A stretch of 64,000 nucleotides of DNA, taken from positions 62,001-126,000 of the forward strand of contig BQMF02000499.1 in assembly GCA_027922465.2 (NCBI GenBank), read 5' to 3'. This stretch comes from Turritopsis dohrnii (Eukaryota > Cnidaria > Hydrozoa > Anthoathecata > Oceaniidae). Position numbers and translations under genes: made by a program. Below, in pieces: positions 39,171 through 50,699 of the stretch. How positions within the stretch are numbered: position 1 is the first letter of the stretch; the number at the start of each line of letters is the position of its first letter. The notes under the pieces were generated by a model. That model was not told the DNA's origin. It saw nothing but the letters and a program-made list of their open reading frames with translations, and searched no databases.

Positions 39171-40234
39171 TACTTCATGCATGAGCAAGTTAATCTTTTT
39201 GATTATCGAAAAACTATTTATTCATGAAATCACAAGGAGGAGTTTTTGTCAAAACGTTTACAGGCCTAACCGACAATAGACCTCTTCCTGAACTTTTTAA
39301 ACGGCGTGTTATGGCTTAGTCACGAGTAAAACCTCTTAGAATCACAATTTGAAACTAGATATTTGGACGATGATTTAAACAGAAATTCAGGGAAATTCTA
39401 ATGAAAATTCAATGAATGAATAGCCTGGCTTTACCAGTCCTTTGGTTTCCATCCTTTTATCTTACTTATTTACGCTCAGTAATTAAGGCTAGTATTACTT
39501 CCGTAGAAGGCAATAGAAACGCGTCAATTTCCGCAGAAACTAATGTGACGTCATAATAAACAAAATAAAATCATCTCCTGCAAACAGATTACGAAAACAA
39601 CCATACAAAACTAATCACACAGAATTTCTGTTCGCCTGATTGGTTTGTATGGCAACGTTTTGATTGGTTCAATTTTTATAACATGATGTAATGATAGAGT
39701 CATAGGGAAGATAGATAGTGACGTGTACAATTGAAAATGAAAAAGTAGACATGTATACGTATTGTCGTAGGGTCTATTCTCAAGACCGAAGGGAGTTACA
39801 ACAGCGACGACAACAACAACTACAACAACAAAACACCTCTACAGCGGTTTATTTGCCACTTTTTTTAGAATAAATATACCAAGTTATAAATATAAGTCGA
39901 AAGATATTCCAAATCAAATTTTTCTAATTCTAATTGTCCACATTATACAAAATGTTAAAACATTGTCCACAAAATTGCATAAAATGAAATGGAATTCGTC
40001 TGTATCAACCTAATACTTTTTTTGAAGTTCTGAAGAGCATAATTTCTGATGCAGGAATTCCCCTTGATATTGTATCGTAGCATAATTGGGAAAGCTTTAT
40101 TGTAAATCATGTTCGTAAATAAAAAGTAGAAAAAAAGGAGGAAGATCAAAAACAAAAAAGAGAAAAAAAAAAGAAAATTAAAAAAGTTAAAAAATTAAAA
40201 AATTAAAAATAAATCAATAAAAAAATAAATACAA

Positions 40235-41561
40235 TTACAAGATCGGTGACGGATTTGATAATACAGATTTTCTAACGTACAGCAAGATAAGAAAAACGAC
40301 CCCAGTCACAGCAAGAGCAATACCGTAATAAGTGTAAATCATAAACAGCATAACCCGAAGTAAACGCGCCTATAAGTGCTCCTATTTGCTTAATCATAAA
40401 CCTCACACTTTCCAAGTAACATTGATGAGAAGATGTTGTTAAATTCGCTGCTACTATCACCAGGAACAATTGCTCACCAATCTCAAAAAAGTTAAGTGCG
40501 ATCAGTAAAACCGGAAGCAAAACAAATGCCAGTTTAAAGCTGTTGATTTTTATTTGTATTGCAGAAATGCATACTGAAATGACGAGCACCATCCAAGTAC
40601 TGGCCAAGCCGCAATAAAAGACACCAACAGAACCGTATTTCATCCGCACGAATGTGTACATCATCAACAAACCGAATACAGCATGTGCAATGTACCATAT
40701 GTTTACCACGAGTATATCAAAATGAAGGACGTCGATAATGATAAGAGGGAGTAACCGAAAGATTTGAACGTTAAGCAGCGCACTGTAGAATGTCAATCCA
40801 GTGATTACAAGAAAGTCTACGTTTTTCATTGCGTTCACTAAAATAGTGAGCGAATTTTCCTTTCTTTCAACATTTTCTGTGAGGCCAACAGGGTCCATTT
40901 CGATTTCCTCTTTTTTTAAGTCGTATTCCTTTGACAGATCTTTTGCGAAGAAGACAACGAGTACTTGTTGGATGACGGTCAATGTAAGGATAATCAAACC
41001 GGATATGTTGGCATACGTGATGTGGATGGTGTGAATCCAAAAATCGACGCTAACAAAGGCAGCAGTTAAACAAGGTCCCATGGCAAAACCCAAGCAGCTC
41101 AATGTAGCTAATAGTGGTAACTTTTTTTGACTAACAGCCTTTGGGTACGACCGAACCACTTCACCAACCATCAAAGGTCGAACAACAAGCGTGAAGCCAT
41201 GAAGGAATTTTCCACAAAACGCAAACCAAGGACTGATTGAAATCACATACAAGATGCTACCAGCTATACTAAGATAGTTAGTGGAAATAATCCAAACCTT
41301 TACACGACGCGTTTTATCGGCATATCTAGCTATAAATGTACCAAACAATATCGGAGCGATGTATATCGCTGAATTGATGAAACCATAAAACATTTCTTGG
41401 TGGTCGGTTTTCATGAGTGTTGTTACGTAAATCCATAATGTGGCGGTGTTGGCTGACTTTTCTAAACCATTCAAGAAATATTGAATGAGATAAATGAAGA
41501 AGGTTGAACGTCTGTTTTTCTTCCAGTCCTTGCTAATGGAATCATCATCTTTCTCAGGCAT
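40235..41561 (-). CDS. Major facilitator superfamily transporter (MFSD8-like), intronless, with a frameshift near the C terminus
   Basis: A multi-pass carrier with about 12 hydrophobic segments and the MFS loop 2-3 signature (GTFIARYADKTRRVKVW). The gene starts at ATG 41561 (MPEKDDDSISKDWKK). The long central loop (DLSKEYDLKKEEIEMDPVGL) separates the two six-helix halves. The layout and loop motif recall MFSD8/CLN7-like lysosomal transporters, but this assignment is tentative and the substrate unknown. The primary frame ends at 40272 with a Cys-rich, unconvincing tail after SGYAVYD. Shifting by one base at about 40320 gives a clean last helix and hydrophilic end, YTYYGIALAVTGVVFLILLY then VRKSVLSNPSPIL, stopping at 40235. 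So either the genome carries a one-base indel or the sequence has an error. Confidence 0.7.
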
Positions 41562-44108
41562 GCTTTCAAAAACTGTGTGTTATTTTTCTTTTACACACTC
41601 CTCCGAATGATGACGTTCTTACGCATGCTTATTCATCATAACTCAAATGAAATCTGTTTTAAAGATTTATTGAATTAAACCTTTGTGTTCTATGCCCGAC
41701 AATTGCTATATGGCAAGCTGTTAAATGCTATTGAAGATGAACACGTGATTAGATGCTTTCTGTACACTTCAATATTAAAGCGGATCCCAGAATTTAAGCA
41801 GTTATAATTTCTCAAATATTGGTTTGATTAAATTGTTTTTATATCAGCGGGTAGGATTCTTTCTCCTCTTTCTAAAGATATAATTTTCATTTTTCAGGGA
41901 AGAATGTTTCGGAAGTTATCGAAGTTGATACCATGAAAAAATGACATTTTTCAGTTAAGCATCAATCAAAGTGTCATTAAGTAGAAATCATTGAAGGGTG
42001 AACAACCATTAAAGCATAAAAAAGATAAAGCTGGTTTACATGATACATATGATTTGGGAAGTGTGTTACTGTGAGAGTTTCGATTGCTTAAAGCTGCTTA
42101 CACATTTAAAACTCATTTTGTGCCTTTAGTTCAATAATTGTGTCAACTGTTCCATGAAAACAATTATCCGCCTCGCCACCTCTACGTAACAGAAATCGTG
42201 CCAATTTCTACCAATTAAAAAGGTTTTTATTAATGCTTAAGGATGCAATGACCGTGTCAAAAACTTTAACATTTTCTTTACTATTTTGATTTTGAAAATA
42301 AATAATATATCATTGGTGAGCTTGTGAAAAAATCTACGTGATGGTATAAAAATGAAATCAAAACAAGAGGCCCATAGGCCTTAAGGTCAGCGCGAACTGT
42401 ATGCTCAGATGTCTAAAGATCATGATCACTTTGGAAAAGAAAAATGACTAGCTAGAATACAGTTTGATTAGTATCTGGTAAGCCCGTATTCGGTTGGTGA
42501 ACATGCGAATCCCAAATGTAAATCCATTCGCTCAAAGCAAAGACATATTAAACACCTCTCATGATAAAAAGGGCCCCTCTGTAATATTTTCACAAAGCAG
42601 TAAATCGTCGAATGAATGATAACCGAAGAAGCCTGGCATATTGCATATAGATTACTACCTCCGAGATTGAGACAAAAACGCAAATTTCTATGAGCCGAAT
42701 AACGTATAACATGCGCATTTTTTTCTAACAGATTCATTGAACGGAAGTTGCCTTAACTAAATATCAAGGTAAACGTTATAAAAGAAAACCTTGCGTTTCC
42801 ACAGCAATCAACTAAATCCTTTTCCTTTTTAGTCGGGGGATTTTCTGTGACACCATATAAACAATATACGGTAATACGATACGCATCAACAGAAATCATA
42901 TGGGCATTACAACTACAACAACTTTGATACTTTAATCGATTTTATTTAAGCTTCAAATTTGAGTTTTACAAGTTTGACTTTCCAGCTTTACGTTCTTACA
43001 GGCTTACGTGTTTGGTTTAACACGCAAGTGAACCTTTTTGTACCAAGTAAGTGGTCCACAGATGAGGTCAAATGAAGATCTACTGCCAGGCAGTTGATGA
43101 TTACTAAAAATAAAAGTGTAAAAAGTCATGTATAATTGCACAACGCACAAATTAATTCTAACTAATCCCATTTCACAAAATTCAGGCCTTATAGAAAATA
43201 TCATTAAAAAGTCATTAGCATGTCTGTTAATTGACTTTTAAGAATTTAATGAGCCAAATCGTTGAGTTTTTCTTCAATATCTTTTCGAACAACAAATATT
43301 TTGGCAAACATTTTATATTAACGGATAAAGCATGAAAAGCTCTTTCTTCTGAAATAAAATTTACAATATTTTATCAGACATGTAATGAAATATACGCCTT
43401 GAAAGTTGGTAGATAAGACATTTTGATACACACTGTATATCCGCTTATTTGAGCTATTTTGATTCTCAGGGGGGGACGCATTTCAAAATAATAAGATAAG
43501 ATTTGTTTTAATACACACTAGCACTTGAAATGAATTTTGTTTGATTTTTAGGTTAAACAGGGTATTAGCTTGTAATCTGCGTTCGAAACTTGTTAGGGTT
43601 GGGGCGTCTGTCGGAATGCACAAATATTGTTTAATAAAAAAAACAAAAAAACACGCATATTCAAATTTTATCAGCAGAGACATTTATTAAGATTTTATGA
43701 TTTACAAACTGGATTAAAATTTCAGGTCAAGTTACAGTTAATTGACTTTTAAGAACTTAATGAACCAAATTACTAAGTTTTTTTTCAATATCTTTTCGAA
43801 GAACAAATATTTTGGCAAACATTTTATATTAATGGATAGAGCATGAAAAGCTCTTTCTTGTGACATAAAGTTCACAATATTTTATCAGATATGTAATGAA
43901 AAATACGCCTTGAAAGTTGGTGGATAAGTCTTTTTGATACACACTGTATTAAATCATAACGACATATGCGCATGCTCAATTGGTGTACGCACTTCTACTG
44001 AAATATAAAAATACAATAATAATATAAAAAGACATACTCGATATAAAGGGACATAGTAATTATAATGACACCGACTATGATAATCAACGTCATGCATGTA
44101 AACAATTA
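41562..44108. other. Spacer, no gene seen
   Basis: AT-rich sequence upstream of the MFS gene. The only structure I see is the duplicated block at 43226-43950. Short ORFs have no recognisable domains. Confidence 0.5.
43226..43950 (+). repeat. Direct repeat pair, ~213 bp each, 511 bp apart
   Basis: Copies at about 43226-43438 and 43737-43950 share TTAATTGACTTTTAAGAA, GAACAAATATTTTGGCAAAC, GCATGAAAAGCTCTTTCTT and the end TTTTGATACACACTGTAT. The single-copy spacer holds no gene. They could be flanking copies of one repeat or a segmental duplication. Confidence 0.8.
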
Positions 44109-44474
44109 GGGGCTATTAATATGAGAGGCGGGACAGGACGTTTTCAGGGGGCGGGACAAAAAACGGGATCCAGCCTCCATTGAAGTTTTCATAACAAATC
44201 TCTTTTACATGAAAAAAAAAACTATCCCGCGACAAAAATTGTCTCGCTTTGTCAAAACGGGATATCGCTTGAAGCAGGACGTTTTTCATCACATAAACAC
44301 ACTGTCCCGCGGCGTTTTAAAATGTTAATGTTAATGTTAAATGTGATTGCTGTCTCATCCCGGCAAAGCTCCCGCTAAACTTTTTCTCATGTAAAGAGGC
44401 AGAATAAAGTCATCCCGTTTTTTGTCCCGTCCTCCCGGTAAACGTCCCGTCCCGCCTCTCATATAAACAGCCCC
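44109..44474. mobile_element. MITE with GGGGCT termini and TTA duplication
   Basis: The left end GGGGCTATTAATATGAGAGG and right end CCTCTCATATAAACAGCCCC are inverted copies, each extended inward by CGGGAC/GTCCCG motifs. TTA flanks both sides (44106-44108 and 44475-44477). The 366-bp interior is rich in CCCG/CGGG and has no ORF. Confidence 0.85.
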
Positions 44475-44534
44475 TTAGAATTATGTCCATCGATATTGTA
44501 CAAATGTTATTCTAAACAACAATTCCCATCAAAC

Positions 44535-45045
44535 ACATGACGTCATTATGACGTCACCACGACGTCCTAATCTGGTCAAAAAGTCATATGACCTCTTTAT
44601 GACTTTTTCATGACGTCATTTAAAGTCATTAAAAGATGACCAAAACATGACCTAATGGTCGTACTGGACATAAAAACGTAAAATCGGTTTGCTAATACAG
44701 TCCGCGTATCCCATGGAACTGTCAGAGCCGGATAAAAGTTCCAGATAGAACGATGTTTAGAAAACGAAATTTATAGCGGGATTTAAACTTAAAGTTTGTC
44801 TTGTGGATGTCCCGCCACCAAGCGTTAAAATGCGCGAAATAATATCGACGAGTCGTATGAGGGTCGTATGACGTCTCAGTGACGTTATAATGACGTCGTA
44901 GAAGAATCTCTCTTTATTCCCAAACTTCGATAAGGTCAAAATCTGTGCGTTCCATCGTGATTAAGCAAATTTTCAATCGTAATAATAATGTCAGGACGTG
45001 GTCATATGGCGTCTCAGTGACGTCGCAGAAGACTTGCAGGTTATA
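44535..45045. repeat. TGACGTCA-rich repeat block
   Basis: More than ten ACGTC/GACGT motifs in 500 bp, several as TGACGTCA-like palindromes (ATGACGTCATTATGACGTCA at 44538). Two related segments carry GACGTCTCAGTGACGTTATA and GGCGTCTCAGTGACGTCGCA. Similar ACGTT/GACGTC-rich sequence recurs at 60.4-62.4 kb, so this is probably a repeat family and not a CRE enhancer. Confidence 0.6.
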
Positions 45046-45379
45046 AGGAGATAAATTTATAGCAGATTACCACTCCTATGATTGGGATAATATAGTTACC
45101 TATAAAGAACTAACGTTGATAAACCTTTTAACGTATTTTTTAGCAGACTGACTACTTTAATCGGTAAGCATCTCCCACTGAAAGCCTTAAAGACCAAGAA
45201 AACTTGTCATCTAAATAAACCTTCGGTAATTAATGGCATTAAAATTGCAATTCATAAACGTAATAGATTATACAAGGCGTTTCTTAATTGTAACAAGAAG
45301 CCGCTTGGCTTGAAGACTTCAGGACGTGACACAACGATGCATAGTTAGTCTCAAAAATACAACGTTGCCGAATTGCCAA

Positions 45380-47270
45380 ATTATGTTCAAATCTAATAAA
45401 ATGACTGGCAAATTCAAAATCAACAACTTCTAATTGTGCGTTGTAGAAAGTTTTATGAATATTGCAGAACTTTCTAAGTTTGATTCAAATTTGGCCTGAA
45501 TTACCCATTTCTCGTCAAATCTGACAAAATGACTGACAAATTCGTAATCAGCACCTTTTAAATGTGATCGACGCAAAATTTTTTGAGATTTGAAGAACTT
45601 TCTAAATTTGGTCCAAATTTGACCTAAATTGCCCAATTCTAGTAAAACCTGGCAAAATCATTGTCAAATTCGAAATCAGCACCTTTCAATTGTGATCCGT
45701 GCAAAATTTCATGAAAATTGAAGAACTTTCGAAATTTGGTCCAAATTTGACCTGAATTGCCCAATATAGTAAAATCTGGCAAAATCATTGTCAAATTCGA
45801 AATCAGCACCTTTCAATTGTGATCCGTGCAAAATTTCATGAAAATTGAAGAACTTTCGAAATTTGGTCCAAATTTGACCTGAATTGCCCAATTTTAGTAA
45901 AATCTGGCAAAATCATTGTCAAATTCGAAATCAGCACCTTTCAATTGTGATCCGTGCAAATTTTTGCGAAAATTGAAGAACTTTCGAAATTTGGTCCAAA
46001 TTTGGCCTAAATTGGCCAATTTTAGTCAAACCTGACAAAATCATTGCCAAATTTGAAATCACCACCTTTCAAATGTGATCCGTGCAAAATTTCATGAAAA
46101 TTGAAGAACTTTCGAAATTTGGTCCAAATTTGGCCTAAATTGACCAATTTTAGTCAAACCTGGCAATATCATTGTCAAATTTGAAATCAGCACCTTTCAA
46201 TTGTGATCCGTGCAAAATTTCATGAAAATTGAAGAACTTTCGAAATTTGGTCCAAATTTGACCTGAATTGCCCAATTTTAGTAAAATCTGGCAAAATCAT
46301 TGTCAAATTCGAAATCAGCACCTTTCAATTGTGATCCGCGCAAATTTTTGCGAAAATTGAAGAACTTTCGAAATTTGGTCCAAATTTGGCCTAAATTGGC
46401 CAATTTTAGTCAAACCTGACAAAATCATTGCCAAATTTGAAATCACCACCTTTCAAATGTGATCCGTGCAAAATTTCATGAAAATTGAAGAACTTTCGAA
46501 ATTTGGTCCAAATTTGGCCTAAATTGACCAATTTTAGTCAAACCTGGCAATATCATTGTCAAATTTGAAATCAGCACCTTTCAATTGTGATCCGTGCAAA
46601 ATTTCATGAAAATTGAAGAACTTTCGAAATTTGGTCCAAATTTGACCTGAATTGCCCAATTTTAGTAAAATCTGGCAAAATCATTGTCAAATTCGAAATC
46701 AGCACCTTTCAATTGTGATCCGTGCAAATTTTTGCGAAAATTGAAGAACTTTCGAAATTTGGTCCAAATTTGGCCTAAATTGGCCAATTTTAGTCAAACC
46801 TGACAAAATCATTGCCAAATTTGAAATCACCACCTTTCAAATGTGATCCGTGCAAAATTTCATGAAAATTGAAGAACTTTCGAAATTTGGTCCAAATTTG
46901 GCCTAAATTGACCAATTTTAGTCAAACCTGGCAATATCATTGTCAAATTTGAAATCAGCACCTTTCAATTGTGATCCGTGCAAAATTTCATGAAAATTGA
47001 AGAACTTTCGAAATTTGGCCCAAATTTGGCCTAAATTGGCCAATTTTAGTCAAACCTGGCAATATCATTGTCAAATTTGAAATCAGCACCTTTCAATTGT
47101 GATCCGTGCAAAATTTCATGAAAATTGAAGAACTTTCGAAATTTGGCCCAAATTTGGCCTAAATTGGCCAATTTTAGTCAAACCTGGCAATATCATTGTC
47201 AAATTTGAAATCAGCACCTTTCAATTGTGATCCGTGCAAAATTTCATGAAAATTGGTCAACTGGAAGTCC
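45380..47270. repeat. 128-bp satellite array with 384-bp higher-order unit, ~15 monomers
   Basis: The landmark GAAGAACTTTC recurs at 45592, 45720, 45847, 45975, 46103, 46231, 46359, 46487, 46615, 46743, 46871, 46999 and 47127. Spacing is 128 bp every time except one 127 (a one-base deletion). A monomer variant with AAATTTTTGCGAAAATTG occurs only at 45975, 46359 and 46743, exactly three monomers apart, so the central part is homogenised as a 3-mer of 384 bp. Edge monomers are diverged. Minus-strand ORFs in the array are frame accidents of the repeat. Confidence 0.95.
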
Positions 47271-47340
47271 TAATTTGACCGAATTTGCGAATTCGGCAAC
47301 GATGTCATGTAAACGTTGCACGAAAACGTTCATAACTGGG

Positions 47341-47369
47341 AGTAGTAGTAGTAGTAGTAGTAGTAGTAG
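47341..47369. repeat. (AGT)n microsatellite
   Basis: Nine or more perfect AGT units just beyond the right edge of the satellite. Confidence 0.95.
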
Positions 47370-47479
47370 GAGGAGAAACACGGGTATTTTAAAGACTTTA
47401 CTCCACCATGGGTGTCCTAAAGTCAAAAACCCTCAAATTTTGAATATAGACGCTATCGTAACCTTATTGTAAGCCTCAT

Positions 47480-48231
47480 TCGCATTAAGAAGAAAAATCA
47501 TTGCACAAATTATTTTTCAACGTATAAGAATGATATGCATAAAACTTGAAAGGGAATCAATGATCTGATTAAAACTAAATGTCGTAGTCATGATTTTGAT
47601 ATCTCTTTAAATGTAAATGGTTCATTATCATCTGACTATAACGTTTTAGCTGAAACATTTAACGCCTATTTCTCTCAGATCCCAGTAGTTAGAGATAAAA
47701 TTCCATTTACAGCTAAAACCTTTAGAGACTATCTGCAAAATCCAAGCCCTAACTCAATCTTTTTATCACCAACTTGTCCTGATGAAGTCCTTGACCACAT
47801 AAACAGCTTAAATAGCAACAAGGCCTCTGGTCCAAATAGCATTCCCTATAAAATTTTAATTTTGTTAAAATTTGAAATTTCCAAGCATTTATCAGATTTG
47901 ATCAATCTTTCTTTTGTAAGTGGTAGTTTTCCCTCTGCCCTTAAAACAGCAAAGGTCATACCTGTCTTCAAAAAAGGGTCTCCTCAAGAGGCTAACAACT
48001 ATCGACCGATTTCTTTGCTTTCCAATGTTGACAAGATTTTTCAAAAAATTATGTGTAAACGCCTTATCAACTTTCTTAATTCTCATAATATTTTATATCC
48101 ACTTCAATTTGGATTTAGAACGAATCATTCTACTGAGACTTCTCTCATGAACATTGTTGATCGTATTCTCAAATTTTTAGATAGAGGAGAAATTGCATGT
48201 GGCATATTTTTAGACTTACAAAAAGCTTTTA
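47480..48231 (+). pseudogene. Non-LTR retrotransposon RT fragment, truncated
   Basis: The N-terminal RT region is readable with one frame: KGINDLIKTKCRSHDFDIS, FNAYFSQIPVVRDKIPF, NSLNSNKASGPNSIPYKIL, AKVIPVFKKGSPQEANNYRP, ISLLSNVDKIFQKIMCKRL, LQFGFRTNHSTETSL and FLDLQKAF. Upstream, a stop replaces the Trp usual before KGINDLI. Similarity ends abruptly after LQKAF at about 48231, so the catalytic YxDD region is missing. It belongs to a different lineage from the CR1 element at 3.5 kb. Confidence 0.85.
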
Positions 48232-48447
48232 TTCAGTATCATCTTCTTTTTCTTTCAACGCACATGTGATCTATTTTTCTTGATTTTCATTTGTCTACTT
48301 TGTTCGACTAGTTGATTTCGTAATCAAATATTGAAAAAAACCACGTATTTTATAAGTTTTTTTTTCGGCTAGAATTATGCAATTTTGTTCTCTATTTACT
48401 GTGGCATGTATAGGCCATTTTACAGAGTAGTTATATAATACATTTAT

Positions 48448-48565
48448 AACTGCCGAATTTCGTCAGTTTAGTAAGCTAACTGCCGATTTTCGGCAGTTAT
48501 GTGAGCTAACTGACGATTTTCGGCAGTTAAGTGTGCTAATTGCCGAATTTCGGCAGTTAAATTAA
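48448..48565. repeat. Four ~30-bp palindromic subterminal repeats (left TIR)
   Basis: Tandem units of the form AACTGCCGATTTTCGGCAGTTA, each a near-perfect palindrome, spaced by AGTAAGCT/GTGAGCT-type linkers. The right TIR (50085-50145) has only two such units. Probably transposase binding sites. Confidence 0.85.
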
Positions 48566-48764
48566 GTCTGTTGGAAAATTGCTATTGGCTGATTTAAACA
48601 AAGAAGTATTTCTTTATAGAATTCTGACAGCAATTTCAAATGCAACCAAATGAGATAGGTAGTGACAGAATGTGAAATAAAAACATTAATTCGGAATAGG
48701 ACTTCTATATCTAGTCTAAAATTTTGAGGTGAAAACGAGCTTTCTGAAGATAATGCAAAACATT

Positions 48765-49943
48765 TCAGATTACTGCAATAAGGTGTTTATATAGTTGTTC
48801 GGCTTCTTTTACATTCCTGGGCATCTGTAGATTCAAATTATGCATCCAGGATATTGCTAACTGTGCAAATACATCATCGCAAAAATATGTTGGGACTTCT
48901 CTACTTATCGATAAAGCTGTATAAATATCATTGCTTCTGACGCTTACCGCGCCATCATTGCAATCCGAATGGATGTAATAAAAGACATCAGGCCTGCCTG
49001 GGGGCGTCTCCGAGTTTCGGACAGGTCTTATCTTGTGATGATTCCAATTGTTGCATATTTCAGAAATTTCGTCTTGTAAAATCCCATAACAACAGAATTG
49101 AAGACTTTGATAATGTCTTGGATTACTGTCATCATAAAACCCTTTATCGCGGAGATCTTTGAAAAAGTTCTTCCACAAATTAAGGAAAGAGCACCAACAC
49201 TCGATTCGTTGATTAGATGTTGATTTTCCGAAGACAAACGTATCCATGTAATTCTGTTTGTTAAGATTAAAGAACCTCTGAATTCCTGCAATATTGATAT
49301 TCTCAACACCTCGATGTCCTCTTATTTTCTTTGCAGTCCCACCGAGTTGTGAAACAAATTTTAAAAAAAAAACAGCAATAATTGCTGGATCTTTATTATA
49401 TGGACATACTTTTAACCATAACATTTTTCTGCTATACCCATCGATGCAGCCATTGATCCCAAAACCAAATGGTTTTAGTTTGTCATTTCCGTCTAAATGC
49501 CAAATCTCGTTAGGACCTTTGACATAATACTTTCTTCGAGTCAATTTATTTGATTGCCTATGAGCTACCCCAACAGGATCTAGTGCTTTCAAAGCATGAC
49601 GAACATCTTCATGTGTTGCTACAATTCCATTTCTAGTAATCTGTTGATACATGGCCTTATATCCAACACTTTATTTACTACTTTCCGGCTCCATTCGAAC
49701 AGCTTGTACAATACTTCTTGTATCAACAATTTTATTTCTTCTACATAAATTGCTGGATTTCAAATATCGTCCAAGTGTACGAACACTTATTCCATGACAT
49801 TTCTCAAGCAAAGATATTATCTCTTTATACATGAATCCTTCGTAGAAGTATTCACAAATTAATTCAGTTTTTGATAAAGATCGCTTTGATAACAACGGAG
49901 AACTTGACATAACAAAAGAAATGAGCTTCAAAAAAACCTTCAA
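48765..49943 (-). pseudogene. Integrase-core (rve-like DDE) transposase with one in-frame stop
   Basis: The two open segments, 49943-49674 (90 aa) and 49652-48765 (295 aa), are in the same frame, separated only by TAA at 49671-49673 followed by SVGYKAM. Read through, the product is about 392 aa. The N-terminal helical DNA-binding part (LICEYFYEGFMYKEIISLLE, ISVRTLGRYLKSSNL) precedes the catalytic core: GPNEIWHLDGNDKLKPFG (first Asp), FGINGCIDGYSRKMLWLKV, GHRGVENINIAGIQRFF and STSNQRIECWCSFLNLWKNF (Glu). The conserved tail is HHKIRPVRNSETPPGRPDVF. This is the integrase-core family found in many invertebrate and fish genomes. The stop makes this copy inactive, yet everything else is intact. Confidence 0.85.
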
Positions 49944-50699
49944 AAAGCAAATTGTTTACTTTGCTTATCAAATTCATATCTAAGTCTTACTGGCTATTTG
50001 TTTACAAACAACCAATCTGAATTCTATAAAGAAATACTTCTTTGTTTAAATCAGCCAATAGCAATTTTCCAACAGACTTAACTTAACTGCCGAAAATCGT
50101 CAGTTAGCTTACTTAACTGCCGAAAATCGGCAGTTATAAATGTATTATATAACTACTCTGTAAAATGGCCTATACATGCCACGGTATCTATTCTGTAATT
50201 TATCACTACTTTTTCACAAAATGACACCGAAGGAGATGGTTGTACTCATTGAAAGCAACTATTTCCTTTTTCTAATTGTGACAATGAGTGCGACCATCAA
50301 TTATATGTTAGATAAAAGTAAGTCGACTTATTATTTAAAAGGGATACATGAACCGTTGTTCATATCTCTTTGAAATTGTATTTTAACTTCTTTTTAGATG
50401 AAAACAAAACACGTCAATTTCCAAAATAGATAGTGAAGTCAATGTAAGTATGGAAAACATGTAATGTTGCTATATTTTTATGACTCAATTATAGTTTTTA
50501 ACTTGATTGGTTTAGTTTTTTATCATACCTCTCAATCTGTAGTGATATATGTCTTGAGAAAACCAAGTGCTAGCTAGCTCACTATTTCCCATTACACACA
50601 GGGAAATCGATAAAATGTAAGTGTAAACAACAATGTATTATAACAAGTTGAATCTTGAAATCTGGATGCAACTATTTCATTTTTCTAATTTTTCTCAGT

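Larger units (their letters stand above)
33570..40234. other. Long gene-poor, repeat-rich region
   Basis: Between the hexosaminidase and MFS genes I see no supported coding sequence. The region contains several mobile elements listed separately, an AT dinucleotide run near 34800-34822, A-rich low complexity at 40125-40230, and an (ACAACA)-rich tract near 39800-39830. Confidence 0.6.
48397..50186 (-). mobile_element. Complete 1,790-bp DNA transposon, long TIRs, 6-bp TSD (IS3EU-like?)
   Basis: The ends read TACTGTGGCATGTATAGGCC and GGCCTATACATGCCACGGTA, and the TIRs continue inward for 160-225 bp to AAGAAGTATTTCTTTATAGA and its complement. TCTATT is duplicated at 48391-48396 and 50187-50192. 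The single gene inside encodes an integrase-like DDE transposase. Terminal TAY..RTA and 6-bp duplications agree with my recollection of the IS3EU superfamily, but I could not check this. Confidence 0.9.

Noticed and set aside
44538..44575. cAMP-response enhancer
   Set aside because: TGACGTCA motifs recur in repeat blocks elsewhere and no gene is nearby.
45430..47265. Minus-strand ORFs inside the 128-bp array
   Set aside because: They follow the repeat period, and 128 is not a multiple of three, so frames are accidental.
45380..47270. CRISPR-like array
   Set aside because: Eukaryotic context; the whole 128-bp unit is repeated with no unique spacers.
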